From NCBI GenBank assembly GCA_023260815.1, contig JALQUE010000071.1:1-16849 (forward strand): a stretch of 16,849 bases of DNA, written 5' to 3'. A program made the position numbers and the translations under genes. Source of the stretch: Roseovarius sp. (lineage in GTDB: Bacteria; Pseudomonadota; Alphaproteobacteria; Rhodobacterales; Rhodobacteraceae). Numbering within the stretch: position 1 is the stretch's first letter; each line of letters begins with the position of its first letter. The notes beneath the pieces were generated by a model. That model had not been told where the DNA came from, did no database searches, and saw only the letters and a list, made by a program, of their open reading frames with translations. Positions 1-7,650 of the stretch are shown here, piece after piece.

Positions 1-433
1 CGACTGGCCCGCGACCAAGTTTGTTGCCGAGTTCATCGGATCGCCACCAATGAATTTTCTCGATTTCGAAGGGATGATCGAGGCGGGCCAGGATGAGGTC
101 CGGCTTGGCGATGCGGCGATCCGCGTCCCCCCCTGCATTGATGGCGCGGCGGGGAAACTGACGCTTGGGGTGCGTCCCGAACATGTGAGACTTGATGACA
201 GCGCCCCTTATCGGGGCAGAATTCTGGCGTCCGAGTATCTTGGGACGACGCAGATCGTGACGTTGGAGACCCCCAATGGTGCCGTAAAGGTGCGCGCTCC
301 AAGCAGTGATCCCATCGTCTTGGGAGCGGCCACCGGGCTGGCCTTCGATGCGCGCACGATCACGCTGTTCGAAAATGTCCATGGGCGCGCCTTGCGGTCG
401 CGGGCAAACGAGGGAGTGCTTGGTCATGGCTGA
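1..433 (+). CDS. ABC transporter ATP-binding protein, C-terminal part (partial at window edge)
   Basis: This is the C-terminal end of an ABC ATPase of the MalK/UgpC (CUT1) kind; the gene starts before the window and the first complete codon is at base 2. The visible 143 residues open with a stretch typical of the region after the nucleotide-binding domain (ATKFVAEFIGSPPMNF). They continue with a TOBE-type regulatory domain carrying the LGVRPEHV motif and end at TGA 431-433. Walker A, signature and Walker B motifs lie outside the window. The stop overlaps the start codon of the next ATPase gene by eight bases, so the two are translationally coupled. Two tandem CUT1-type ATPases next to a triose kinase recall the GlpS/GlpT pair of the rhizobial glycerol importer, but that substrate is inferred only. 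Confidence 0.9.
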   Translation, partial: DWPATKFVAEFIGSPPMNFLDFEGMIEAGQDEVRLGDAAIRVPPCIDGAAGKLTLGVRPEHVRLDDSAPYRGRILASEYLGTTQIVTLETPNGAVKVRAPSSDPIVLGAATGLAFDARTITLFENVHGRALRSRANEGVLGHG

Positions 434-1421
434 GGTCTGTTTGACGGGGGTCACCAAGCGTTTTGGTAACGACGTGGCGCTTGATGACGTGACGATGACG
501 ATTCCCGACGGGTCGTTCGTTGTGCTGCTTGGGCCAACAGGGGCAGGCAAGACCACGACGCTGAGGATGGTGTCGGGGCTGGACACGCCCGATCAAGGCC
601 GGATCAGCATCGGCGGGTACGATATGGAGGGGTTGACGCCGGCACAGCGCGATGTGGCGATGGTGTTTCAGCAATATTCGCTTTATCCGCACATGACCGT
701 GCGCCAAAATCTTGAGTTCCCACTGAAGTCCCCGATCCTGCGCACGCCGCAAGCCGATATCGACCGCAAGGTCGGCGAGATCGCCGAAATCCTGCAAATC
801 TCGACCAAGCTGGACAACAAGGCGACGGCGCTGTCGGGTGGTGAGATGCAGCGCGTATCGATAGGGCGAGCTCTTGTGCGCAACCCGTCGGTGTATCTCA
901 TGGATGAGCCGCTGAGTTCGCTGGATGCAAAGCTGCGCGCCGATCTTCGGCTGGAGTTGAAATCCATTCAGGCGGAGTCGGGCGCGACGCTGCTATATGT
1001 GACCCATGACCAGATCGAGGCCATGACCATGGCGACCCATGTCGGCGTTCTGGACAAGGGCCGATTGGTGCAGTTCGGGCCGCCCCGCGAGATCTATGAA
1101 AACCCGGTCAGCATTTATGCCGCCAGCCGTCTGGGGCAGCCGCGCATCAACGTCCTTCCGGCGGATTTGTTTGGCGGCGCGCCGTCTGGCGCGGTCAGCA
1201 TCGGATTGCGTCCGGAGCAGATCATCCAGGGTGCGGGTGAGGAAAGTGTGGTCCAGCGGGTCGAGCATCTGGGCGATCAGACGCGCCTGCACCTGAGCTG
1301 CAAGTCGCATGACATCATCACCGTCACCGACGCGCATACCGAACTGAAACCGGGCGATATCGTCAAGATATGCCCAAGAAACCCATTCTATTTCGACGCA
1401 ACCGGCGCGCGTTTGGCCTGA
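426..1421 (+). CDS. ABC transporter ATP-binding protein (sugar/polyol, MalK/UgpC-like)
   Basis: This is a complete 331-residue cytoplasmic ATPase that would power import by a carbohydrate-type (CUT1) ABC transporter. Visible motifs in order are Walker A GPTGAGKTT, Q-loop VFQQYSLYP, signature LSGGEMQRVSIGRAL, Walker B VYLMDEPLSSLDA and the switch histidine in YVTHDQ. A C-terminal TOBE-like region carries SIGLRPEQI. The ATG at 426 is chosen because the protein then begins directly with the ABC fold (MAEVCLTGVTKRFG) and overlaps the stop of the preceding ATPase; an upstream in-frame ATG at 306 would add 40 residues encoded in the overlapping gene. The dihydroxyacetone kinase gene follows after 11 bases. 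With the first ATPase it probably forms a heterodimer serving one transporter. Substrate could be glycerol, another polyol or a sugar. Confidence 0.93.
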   Translation: MAEVCLTGVTKRFGNDVALDDVTMTIPDGSFVVLLGPTGAGKTTTLRMVSGLDTPDQGRISIGGYDMEGLTPAQRDVAMVFQQYSLYPHMTVRQNLEFPLKSPILRTPQADIDRKVGEIAEILQISTKLDNKATALSGGEMQRVSIGRALVRNPSVYLMDEPLSSLDAKLRADLRLELKSIQAESGATLLYVTHDQIEAMTMATHVGVLDKGRLVQFGPPREIYENPVSIYAASRLGQPRINVLPADLFGGAPSGAVSIGLRPEQIIQGAGEESVVQRVEHLGDQTRLHLSCKSHDIITVTDAHTELKPGDIVKICPRNPFYFDATGARLA

Positions 1422-1427
1422 GGGAGG
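1421..1427 (+). promoter_or_regulatory. Ribosome binding site of the dihydroxyacetone kinase gene
   Basis: AGGGAGG sits five bases before the ATG at 1433 and shares its first base with the stop codon of the preceding ATPase. It fixes the kinase start at 1433 rather than at an in-frame upstream codon at 1370 that lies inside the ATPase gene, and it supports co-translation of the operon. Confidence 0.75.
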
Positions 1428-1432
1428 ACACC

Positions 1433-3055
1433 ATGGCCCAATTCATCAACAACAAAGATGCAATCGTCACCGAGGCTATCGACGGTGTGATTCAGGCTTC
1501 GGGCGGGCAGTTGGCGCGGCTTGACGGCTATCCGCATATCCGCGTCGTTGTGCGCGCCGACTGGGACAAGTCGCGGGTCGCTCTGGTGTCTGGCGGTGGT
1601 TCGGGACATGAGCCGGCACACGCGGGTTTCGTGGGCGAGGGAATGCTGACCGCGGCGGTATGCGGTGACGTGTTCGCCTCGCCTTCTGTCGATGCGGTGC
1701 TGGCGGGGATACTTGCCGTCACCGGGGCGTCAGGATGCTTGCTGATCGTGAAGAACTATACCGGCGACCGGCTGAACTTCGGGCTGGCTGCGGAAAGGGC
1801 GCGGGCGTTCGGGTTGAAGGTGAACATGGTGATCGTCGATGACGACATCGCGCTGCCCGACTTGCCGCAGCCGCGCGGTGTGGCGGGAACCCTGTTCGTC
1901 CACAAGATCGCCGGTGCCATGGCCGAAAGCGGTGCCTCGCTCGAGGATGTGACCAAGGTGGCCGAGCATGTCGTGAAACACACCAAATCCATCGGCATGT
2001 CGCTGGATACCTGCACCGTTCCCGGATCGCCCAAGGAAAACCGCATCGGTGAAGGCAAGGCCGAGTTGGGTCTGGGCATTCATGGCGAGGCCGGCGTCCA
2101 GCAGATCGACTACCACAATGCCGAGCAGGCCATTGCCGCCGTGACCGCCAAGCTGGCCGCGACGATGGAGAACAAACCGCATGTCGTGCTGCTGAATAAT
2201 CTTGGTGGGGCATCTGTTCTCGAGATGGCGATCCTTGCCAACGAGCTGGTGAAATCGCCCATCGGCAAGAACCTCAAGCTGATGGTCGGGCCTGCGGCCC
2301 TGATGACCTCCTTGGATATGCGCGGGTTCTCGGTATCAGTCTATCCCTTGAGCGCGGAGGACCATGCGTGGTTGTCCGCGCCCTGCGCCCCCTCGGCTTG
2401 GCCGCGCTGTCAGACAATCCAGCCTGTTCGCGTCCTCGACCTGCCCGATGGGCTGCGGCCTATTCAGCCGATCCCGTCCGAGCACCGGGAAACGGCGGCG
2501 TTTCTGACCAAGTGCTGTCAGATTCTCATCGAGGCCGAGGCGGACCTGAATGCGCTTGATGCCAAATCTGGTGATGGTGATACCGGATCGACCCTTGCGG
2601 GCGCGGCGCGGGCGTTGATCGGGGCGCTGGACCGGCTGCCACTGGCGGATCACACACAGCTTTTCCGCGCCATCGGGCAGGAATTGACACAGACCATGGG
2701 TGGCTCGTCCGGTGTTCTGCTAGCGATTTTCTTTACGGCCGCAGGAGATGCCGCCTCTAGCGGGTTGTCGATGGTGGCGGCCTTGAAAGAGGGGTTGGCC
2801 CGGATGCAACGTATCGGTGGTGCGCAGCTTGGCGACCGGACGATGGTGGATGCGCTGAAACCTGCGCTGGACGCATTGGAGGCCGAAGGCATTGCACGGG
2901 CGGCAGTTGCGGCGCGGCAGGGCGCTGAACATACGGCCACCATCATTTGCGCCAAGGCTGGGCGTGCGGCCTATATCAATGCCGCCCAGCTTGAAGGTCA
3001 TGTCGATCCCGGCGCAGAGGCGGTCGCGCGGCTGTTCGAGCAACTCGCGCCGTGA
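1433..3055 (+). CDS. Dihydroxyacetone kinase, fused DhaK-DhaL (ATP-dependent type)
   Basis: A 540-residue single-chain kinase that phosphorylates dihydroxyacetone, or a related triose or tetrose, in the cytoplasm. The DhaK domain (about 1-320) has the substrate loop GGGSGHEP at 54-61, NYTGDRLNF with D112, and GIHGE with His217, the residue that in this family binds the substrate carbonyl covalently. The DhaL domain (about 350-540) has DAKSGDGDTG at 376-385, whose Asp residues bind ATP-Mg, GGSSG at 423-427 and GDRTMVDAL. The length matches ATP-dependent fused kinases rather than the split PTS-dependent DhaK/DhaL/DhaM system. It follows two ABC ATPases in one operon, suggesting uptake then phosphorylation of the same substrate. 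No defect is seen. Related family members act on erythrulose or other ketoses, so the exact substrate is open. Confidence 0.93.
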   Translation: MAQFINNKDAIVTEAIDGVIQASGGQLARLDGYPHIRVVVRADWDKSRVALVSGGGSGHEPAHAGFVGEGMLTAAVCGDVFASPSVDAVLAGILAVTGASGCLLIVKNYTGDRLNFGLAAERARAFGLKVNMVIVDDDIALPDLPQPRGVAGTLFVHKIAGAMAESGASLEDVTKVAEHVVKHTKSIGMSLDTCTVPGSPKENRIGEGKAELGLGIHGEAGVQQIDYHNAEQAIAAVTAKLAATMENKPHVVLLNNLGGASVLEMAILANELVKSPIGKNLKLMVGPAALMTSLDMRGFSVSVYPLSAEDHAWLSAPCAPSAWPRCQTIQPVRVLDLPDGLRPIQPIPSEHRETAAFLTKCCQILIEAEADLNALDAKSGDGDTGSTLAGAARALIGALDRLPLADHTQLFRAIGQELTQTMGGSSGVLLAIFFTAAGDAASSGLSMVAALKEGLARMQRIGGAQLGDRTMVDALKPALDALEAEGIARAAVAARQGAEHTATIICAKAGRAAYINAAQLEGHVDPGAEAVARLFEQLAP

Positions 3056-3100
3056 TCCTGCGGCTCATCTGGCTTAGGCGGGGGGGCGAAAAGGGTTGGT

Positions 3101-3790
3101 TCAGGCACGCCGCCCGGCGGCATCCTCCGCCGTATAGCTCGCCTTGATGGCGGCGGACTCGCGGTCCTGTTATGTGCGACGATTGATCCACTGGATCATT
3201 CGTTTGCCGCTTGAACCTGGCAAAATTCAGGGAATGGCGCAAAAGGTTAACGATACAGGCCTGAACGCGGGTCTGGGGAAACGCCGCCTCGATCGCCTGA
3301 AGGAAGCCCTTCAGCCCGTCTATTGCCAGGCGGGCGATTTCTGAAAGAAATCTGCCGAGAGGGCACGACGGCGATCAGGATGTCCTGGTCACCCCGGTTG
3401 CGCAGGTCGCTGAGAAGCTTGGCCCAGAATTTGGCGGCCTCATTGGCCTGAAACCAAAGGCGCAGAACGTCCCGCGTGCCGTTCGGAAGGACCGCCAAAG
3501 CAACGAAGACCGCCTTGTTCGAGACGGCCCCTTCGCTGCGGATATAGACTCGGATCGGGTCCATGAAGGCGATCGGATAACAGGGTTCCAGAGGGCGGTT
3601 CTACCGGTCGAACTCGGGGAAACGGCGCTGATACTTGGCGATCAGCAGTGGATCGAAGGTGCCGTTCCCATCGCGCGGAATGTCGAGAACCGCCTTGCCG
3701 CTGTCGGTGGCCACGGTCTTCTGGCTGCTGCCATTACGCCGGTTGGCTGGCTGGGTCCGGCCCTCGGGCGCTTGCTCTGCGCGCGACTCA
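3101..3790 (-). pseudogene. IS256-family (mutator-type) transposase remnant, multiply broken
   Basis: Reading the minus strand, pieces of an IS256-type transposase appear in the correct order but in different frames. Residues like RRNGSSQKT, IPRDGNGTFDP and AKYQRRFPEFDR end at a TAG at 3601-3603. The same frame resumes at once with NRPLEPCYPIAFMDPIRVYIR, so about 50 residues normally found between these blocks are missing. The next block, RNRGDQDILIAVV, ends near 3350. A second frame then carries AIDGLKGFLQAIEAAFPQTR (the second catalytic Asp codon is at 3318-3320) and RHSLNFARFK. A third frame carries AAIKASYTAEDAAGRRA and stops at 3101-3103. The N-terminus, the C-terminal third with the catalytic Glu, and terminal inverted repeats are not seen. 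It is a dead fragment sitting exactly where the neighbouring ATPase gene is cut. Confidence 0.85.
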
Positions 3791-4098
3791 AGACCGAAGG
3801 CCACGTTTTCCCAAACAGGCATGAGCGGAAAAAGGGCGAGGTTCTGGAAAATCAAAGCTGTTGGACGACCGTTCGGGCCTATCCCGGGCTGATCCTCACC
3901 GCCGATCAACACCCGGCCCGCTGACGGCTCGACAAAGCCCGAAACCGCCCGCAGGATCGTTGTCTTGCCGCATCCCGAAGGTCCGAGGATTGAAAAGAAC
4001 GCCCCCGCGCCAATGGTCAGATCGGTGGGCTTTACGGCTGTGAACCCGTTTGGATAGGTGATCGACACGCCTTCGAGGCAAACGTCTTTACCATGCAT
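3781..4098 (-). pseudogene. PotA-like ABC ATPase, 3'-truncated by the IS256 fragment
   Basis: The first ~105 residues of a spermidine/putrescine-type ATPase are intact from the ATG at 4096-4098: MHGKDVCLEGVSITYPNG, Walker A GPSGCGKTT and Q-loop IFQNLALFP, up to ENVAFGLESR. The frame then passes without a stop into transposase sequence near 3780 and ends at 3601. Signature, Walker B and switch motifs are absent, so it cannot hydrolyse ATP. The same frame is open to a GTG at 4135-4137, but the ABC fold begins right at the ATG. The binding-protein fragment lies 72 bases upstream on the same strand, giving the usual binding protein-ATPase order of such operons; no permease genes follow. The fused open frame of up to 178 codons could be misannotated as a real protein. 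Confidence 0.85.
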
Positions 4099-4170
4099 TG
4101 CAATTTTCTGTCCCGATAAGGTGCGAACGGCCCCCACGATCGGGCCGCTCTTGATGTCACACGTGCAAAT

Positions 4171-5190
4171 TCAGGCGTTGGTAATGATCTCGACAAACTC
4201 GTTCCGCACGGGTGCGAAGAACGGCGTATCGGCTTGCCACCACCACATGTTGCCCAGAACATCGGCGGTGTAGACGTCGTTGAACTGCTGCTTGAAGTCC
4301 GGAGTTGCGAACTCCGCGGCACCGGCAACGGCCGAGTTGTAGCCGGTATTATTGGCGAACATGCCGCCGATTTCAGGCTTCAGGATGAAGTTGATGAATT
4401 CGATCGCCTGCGCCGTGTTCTCGGCTTGCTTGAGCATGCCGACGCTGTCCAGCCAGGTGATGATGCCTTCTTTCGGTGCGCGGTAGACGAAGTCGGAGGT
4501 GTCGCGGTTCAGCAGCAGCCCGGTTGTATCCCAGGTCTGGCCGATGATGCAGCCGGCTTCCTTGAACGCGGGGGTGGCTTCGGTGGCGTTGTTCCAGAAC
4601 GCGCCGTAGCTGTCTTTGCGCTCGATGATCCACTTTGCCACTTCGCCCCAGACGCGGCGGGCGTCTTTTTCGGATTTGTAGACGTCCAGCATGCGGTTCG
4701 AGGGCATCGCGCCGATGGCATCAAGGTAGAGGCCCGTGCCCATGATGACGAATTTCTGGCGGAACGCGGCCTTGCCCTTGGCTTCGTTGCGCCACAGATC
4801 GCCATAGGACAGATTGGCGTCATCGATGGCCAGCGATGCACGGTTCAGCGTGACGCCTTCGGTGCCCCAGTTGAAAGGCAGCAGGATCTGGTCGCCGGCA
4901 TGCACACCGCCGAGTGACGCGCTGTCGCGCAGGAAGGACGGGGTGATTGCATTTTGTGCCAGGGTCACATTCACCAGCACGGCGCGTTGGTGATCTTGCG
5001 GATCAGGCGCAGCTGCGCGTGGTCGTGGGTCACTCGGGTGATGGTTGTCCCGTCCGAAACACCGAAGCCGAGTCCACGTAAACGGAAAAGCCGGGTGAAC
5101 CCGCTGATGATCCTGAGTGCGGGCTGTGGGGTGTCGGCGGCGATCTGGACGCGCCACGTAGCAGTCAGACGCGCCCCAAATGTTTTTCAT
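4171..5190 (-). pseudogene. PotD-like periplasmic binding protein, N-terminal part scrambled or frameshifted
   Basis: From about 4965 down to the TGA at 4171-4173 this reads as the C-terminal two-thirds of a spermidine/putrescine-type solute-binding protein. Recognisable blocks are ITPSFLRDSASLGGV, LPFNWGTEGVTLNR, YGDLWRNEAKGKAAFR, IGQTWDTTGLLLNRDTSDF, FINFILKPEIGGMFANNTGYN and MWWWQADTPFFAPVRNEFVEI. The frame stays open to an ATG at 5188-5190, but the first ~75 codons are rich in Arg, His and Pro and show no signal peptide or binding-protein similarity. The +1 frame across the same stretch (about 4971-5184) reads more like protein, including PQPALRIISGF and LRLIRKITNAP, and stops at 4971-4973 just where the homology begins. 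That fits a one-base indel plus an internal deletion. Without an export signal the product could not work. Confidence 0.78.
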
Positions 5191-5307
5191 GGATCGTCGC
5201 TTGGGCAGAATAAGGCGTGCCGTTCCCGGGGCGGCCGACGCTGGCCGAAGGTCAGCGCCGGTTGCGGTTTATGTGGTGCCCGGCATTTGAAAATCGTCGG
5301 GGAGGGA

Positions 5308-6150
5308 TCAAGCAGGGCGCAGCCCGAGAAGCTTCCGGGTTTGTGCGATGCTGGCCACTGGGCGATCATATTTCGCACACAAGTCGGCGGCCCGCGCAAT
5401 CAGGGCCGCGTTGGACGGGGCGAGGGTGTCGCGATCAAGGCGGACATTGTCCTCGAGGCCGGCGCGGGTATGTCCACCCGCTGCGATAGCCCATTCATTG
5501 ACGACCAGTTGGTTCGCACCGATCCCCGCCGCGCACCATTGCGCCTGCGGTGCCCGGTCCTGCATGGTCCTGACATAGAAATCGAACACCGTCTTGTCCG
5601 CAGGCATCGCGTTCTTCACACCCATGACGAACTGCACGTAAAGATTGCCGTAAAGGGCGCCTGCCTTGTGCAACGAAATCGCCTGCAAAACATGCGACAG
5701 ATCAAAGGCTTCGACCTCGGGGGTGATCTCATATCGCTGCATTTCCCCGGCAAGCCAATCCACAAGGTCGGGCGGATTTTCATAGACTCGGTTGGGGAAA
5801 TTGTTCGATCCAACCGACAGCGACGCCATGTCGGGTCGCAGGTGCAGCATGCCGCCACGGGCCTTGCCAGCGCCCGAACGCCCGCCGGTGGAAAACTGGA
5901 TGACGACACCGGGACAGTGCTTTTCAAGACCTTCCTTGAGGGCTGCGAACTTGTCGGGGGCGGATGAGGGGGTTTCGTCATCATTGCGCACATGCGCGTG
6001 TATGATCGTGGCCCCGGCCTCGACCGCGGCGTGGCTGCTTTCGATCTGCTCGTTGACGGAGATCGGCAGAGCCGGATTGTTCGCCTTGCGCGGCACCGAC
6101 CCGGTGATCGCGCAGCACAGGATGCAGGGTTTGCCAGCTATGTCGGACAT
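5308..6150 (-). CDS. Beta-keto acid cleavage enzyme family protein (BKACE, DUF849)
   Basis: A 280-residue cytoplasmic zinc enzyme of the BKACE family, which condenses a beta-keto acid with acetyl-CoA and yields acetoacetate plus a new acyl-CoA. Visible family features are CAITGS near the N-terminus, the zinc-binding HAHVR (His51, His53), TGG at 88-90, PEVEAFD near 144-150, GIGANQ at 209-214 and GLEDNVRLDRDTLAPSN at 231-247 with the Glu-Asp pair. Length is normal. pobA lies 202 bases upstream on the same strand, and the broken PotD/PotA genes lie downstream. Characterised members act on 3-keto-5-aminohexanoate or dehydrocarnitine among others. I cannot assign the substrate here; a carnitine/betaine-type role would fit an adjacent former PotD-type importer but is inference. 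The ribosome binding site is weak. Confidence 0.88.
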   Translation of the reverse strand: MSDIAGKPCILCCAITGSVPRKANNPALPISVNEQIESSHAAVEAGATIIHAHVRNDDETPSSAPDKFAALKEGLEKHCPGVVIQFSTGGRSGAGKARGGMLHLRPDMASLSVGSNNFPNRVYENPPDLVDWLAGEMQRYEITPEVEAFDLSHVLQAISLHKAGALYGNLYVQFVMGVKNAMPADKTVFDFYVRTMQDRAPQAQWCAAGIGANQLVVNEWAIAAGGHTRAGLEDNVRLDRDTLAPSNAALIARAADLCAKYDRPVASIAQTRKLLGLRPA

Positions 6151-6213
6151 TGAAGACTACCGTTTCTGTTTCGCCGTGAAGGTTGGTGTGATGGTGGTAA
6201 CCGGTTTTTATCG

Positions 6214-6248
6214 TTTGTGCGACCTGCGTTAAGAAGTTTTGGCACAAA
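6214..6248. promoter_or_regulatory. Inverted repeat upstream of the BKACE gene, possible operator
   Basis: TTTGTGC at 6214-6220 and GCACAAA at 6242-6248 are perfect inverse complements separated by 21 bases. They lie 64-98 bases before the BKACE start, in an AT-richer part of the 202-base gap after pobA. On the minus strand a TTGAAA hexamer nearby could be a -35 box, with no good -10 box at the expected distance. Spacing suits two half-sites of a dimeric regulator better than an RNA hairpin. No regulator gene is nearby to name. Confidence 0.3.
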
Positions 6249-6352
6249 TTTCAAAAGCTGAGGCAAGTCATATCCCGGTCGCGGATGGCACAGGGACGGG
6301 CGCGGCGGTGCCATGCGATAAGGTGGTCGTGCAGGCTGGCTGACTGCAGGGC

Positions 6353-7537
6353 TTACTCCAGCGGAAGCCCCACATAGTTTTCAGCCAGCGCACGCGAGGC
6401 TGTCTCGGATGTTGAAACATAGTCGAAATCGGCCCGTTGCATGCGCCGTTGGAACGGTGAGTGCTGAGGGAACTGGTGCATCATCATGGACAGCTGCCAA
6501 GAAAAGCGCTCGACCTTCCAGACCCTGTTCAGGGCGGTGCGCGAATAAGTGTCGATGTGGTGGTCGCTGTGATCTTTGTGGTGGGCGATCAGCGCGCGCG
6601 ACAAAAGGCGTATATCGGCAACTGCAAGGTTCAGGCCCTTGGCCCCGGTGGGCGGCACGATATGGGCGGCATCCCCGGCAAGAAACAGGTTTCCGTAGCG
6701 CATGGGTTCGGCCACGAAGGAGCGCAGAGGGGCGATGGATTTCTCGAATGACGGGCCAGTCAGGAGATTGGCCGCCGCGTCCTGGCCAAGGCGAATGGCC
6801 AGTTCCGCCCATATACGGTCATCCGGCCAATTGGCGATATCCTCGTCGACATCGCATTGGATGTAATAGCGGCTGCGTGTCGGCGAGCGCATCGAGGCAA
6901 GAGCAAAACCGCGCTGGTGATTGGCATAGATCAGTTCGTGGCTGACAGGCGGTTTTTCCACCATGATCCCCAGCCAACCAAAAGGGTAGACCTGTTCGAA
7001 GGTCTTGAGCACATCAGGTGGGATCGCACGGCGCGAGACCCCGTGAAACCCGTCGCAGCCTGCGATATGCCTGCAGCGCACAGTGATCGCGTCACCGTCA
7101 TGGATCAGGTTGACCCTTGGCTGATCCAAGGTCAGATCGATGGGGGTTACATTCTGCGCGTTGAACAAGAAAACCTGACCGTCGGCGTGGCGTTTTGCGA
7201 ACAGGTCCTTCGTGACTTCGGTTTGCCCGTAAACCGTCATGGTCTTGCCGGTCAACGCGGTCAGGTCGATCCGGTGCCGATCGCCGTCAAAGGCCAGCTC
7301 GAAACCGGTATGTTTCAGCCCCTCACGATGCAGGCGACACGCGACGCCTGCCTCTTCCAAGGCGGTGACGGTCCCCTGTTCCAGCACGCCTGCGCGAATG
7401 CGACCCTCGATGTAGGCCTGATCCTTGCGGTCGATCACAACCGTATCCACCCCGGCGTTGGCAAGCATCTGTGACAATAGCAAGCCGCTTGGGCCTGCCC
7501 CGATGATGCAAACCTGCGTGGTGATGGTGCGTGTCAT
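6353..7537 (-). CDS. pobA: 4-hydroxybenzoate 3-monooxygenase
   Basis: A flavoprotein that hydroxylates 4-hydroxybenzoate to protocatechuate with NAD(P)H and O2, feeding the beta-ketoadipate pathway. It shows the FAD fingerprint GAGPSG at 13-18, EGRIRAGVLEQG near 44-55, the DG motif CDGFHGVSRRAIP at 161-173, substrate-site residues in ELIYANHQRGFALASMRS (Tyr204, Ser215, Arg217) and TRSRYYIQ, GDAAHIVPPTGAKGLNLA from 288, and the C-terminal NYVGLP tyrosine (Tyr388). From the ATG at 7535-7537 the protein is 394 residues, the same length as the classical Pseudomonas enzyme. A second ATG 12 bases upstream is less likely, because the chosen ATG overlaps the stop of a small upstream ORF. No pobR regulator is seen beside it. 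BKACE lies downstream on the same strand. Confidence 0.96.
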   Translation of the reverse strand: MTRTITTQVCIIGAGPSGLLLSQMLANAGVDTVVIDRKDQAYIEGRIRAGVLEQGTVTALEEAGVACRLHREGLKHTGFELAFDGDRHRIDLTALTGKTMTVYGQTEVTKDLFAKRHADGQVFLFNAQNVTPIDLTLDQPRVNLIHDGDAITVRCRHIAGCDGFHGVSRRAIPPDVLKTFEQVYPFGWLGIMVEKPPVSHELIYANHQRGFALASMRSPTRSRYYIQCDVDEDIANWPDDRIWAELAIRLGQDAAANLLTGPSFEKSIAPLRSFVAEPMRYGNLFLAGDAAHIVPPTGAKGLNLAVADIRLLSRALIAHHKDHSDHHIDTYSRTALNRVWKVERFSWQLSMMMHQFPQHSPFQRRMQRADFDYVSTSETASRALAENYVGLPLE

Positions 7538-7644
7538 ACGGTGTCCCATGCACAGGGCTCAACTGGCAAGACCGTTGCATCGGGTCTGCTGGACACAGGC
7601 TTGGTGTCGTCCGGCGGTGCCGCTGATATCTTCGTTTGCATCAT
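7534..7644 (-). CDS. Small 36-codon ORF translationally coupled to pobA, function unknown
   Basis: A short minus-strand ORF starts with two consecutive ATG codons at 7639-7644 and ends at TGA 7534-7536, sharing ATGA with the pobA start. It has the best Shine-Dalgarno of the neighbourhood, AAGGAAGGGA at 7651-7660, six bases from the first ATG, whereas pobA itself has only a weak one. The peptide begins MMQTKISAAPPDDTKPVS and ends VEPCAWDTV; it is Pro/Asp/Ser-rich, soluble-looking, with no membrane segment or signal peptide. I recognise no family. It could be a leader peptide that sets pobA translation, a small protein, or the in-frame tail of a lost gene: the frame is open without a stop about 90 bases further upstream, but no good upstream start is seen. 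Confidence 0.5.
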   Translation of the reverse strand: MMQTKISAAPPDDTKPVSSRPDATVLPVEPCAWDTV

Positions 7645-7650
7645 TATTGA

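Noticed and set aside
4234..4917. A 227-codon plus-strand open frame opposite the PotD-like fragment.
   Set aside because: The minus strand carries unmistakable binding-protein homology over the same bases, so this is an antisense shadow.
4954..5967. A 337-codon plus-strand open frame.
   Set aside because: It lies mostly opposite the BKACE gene and has no recognisable domain.
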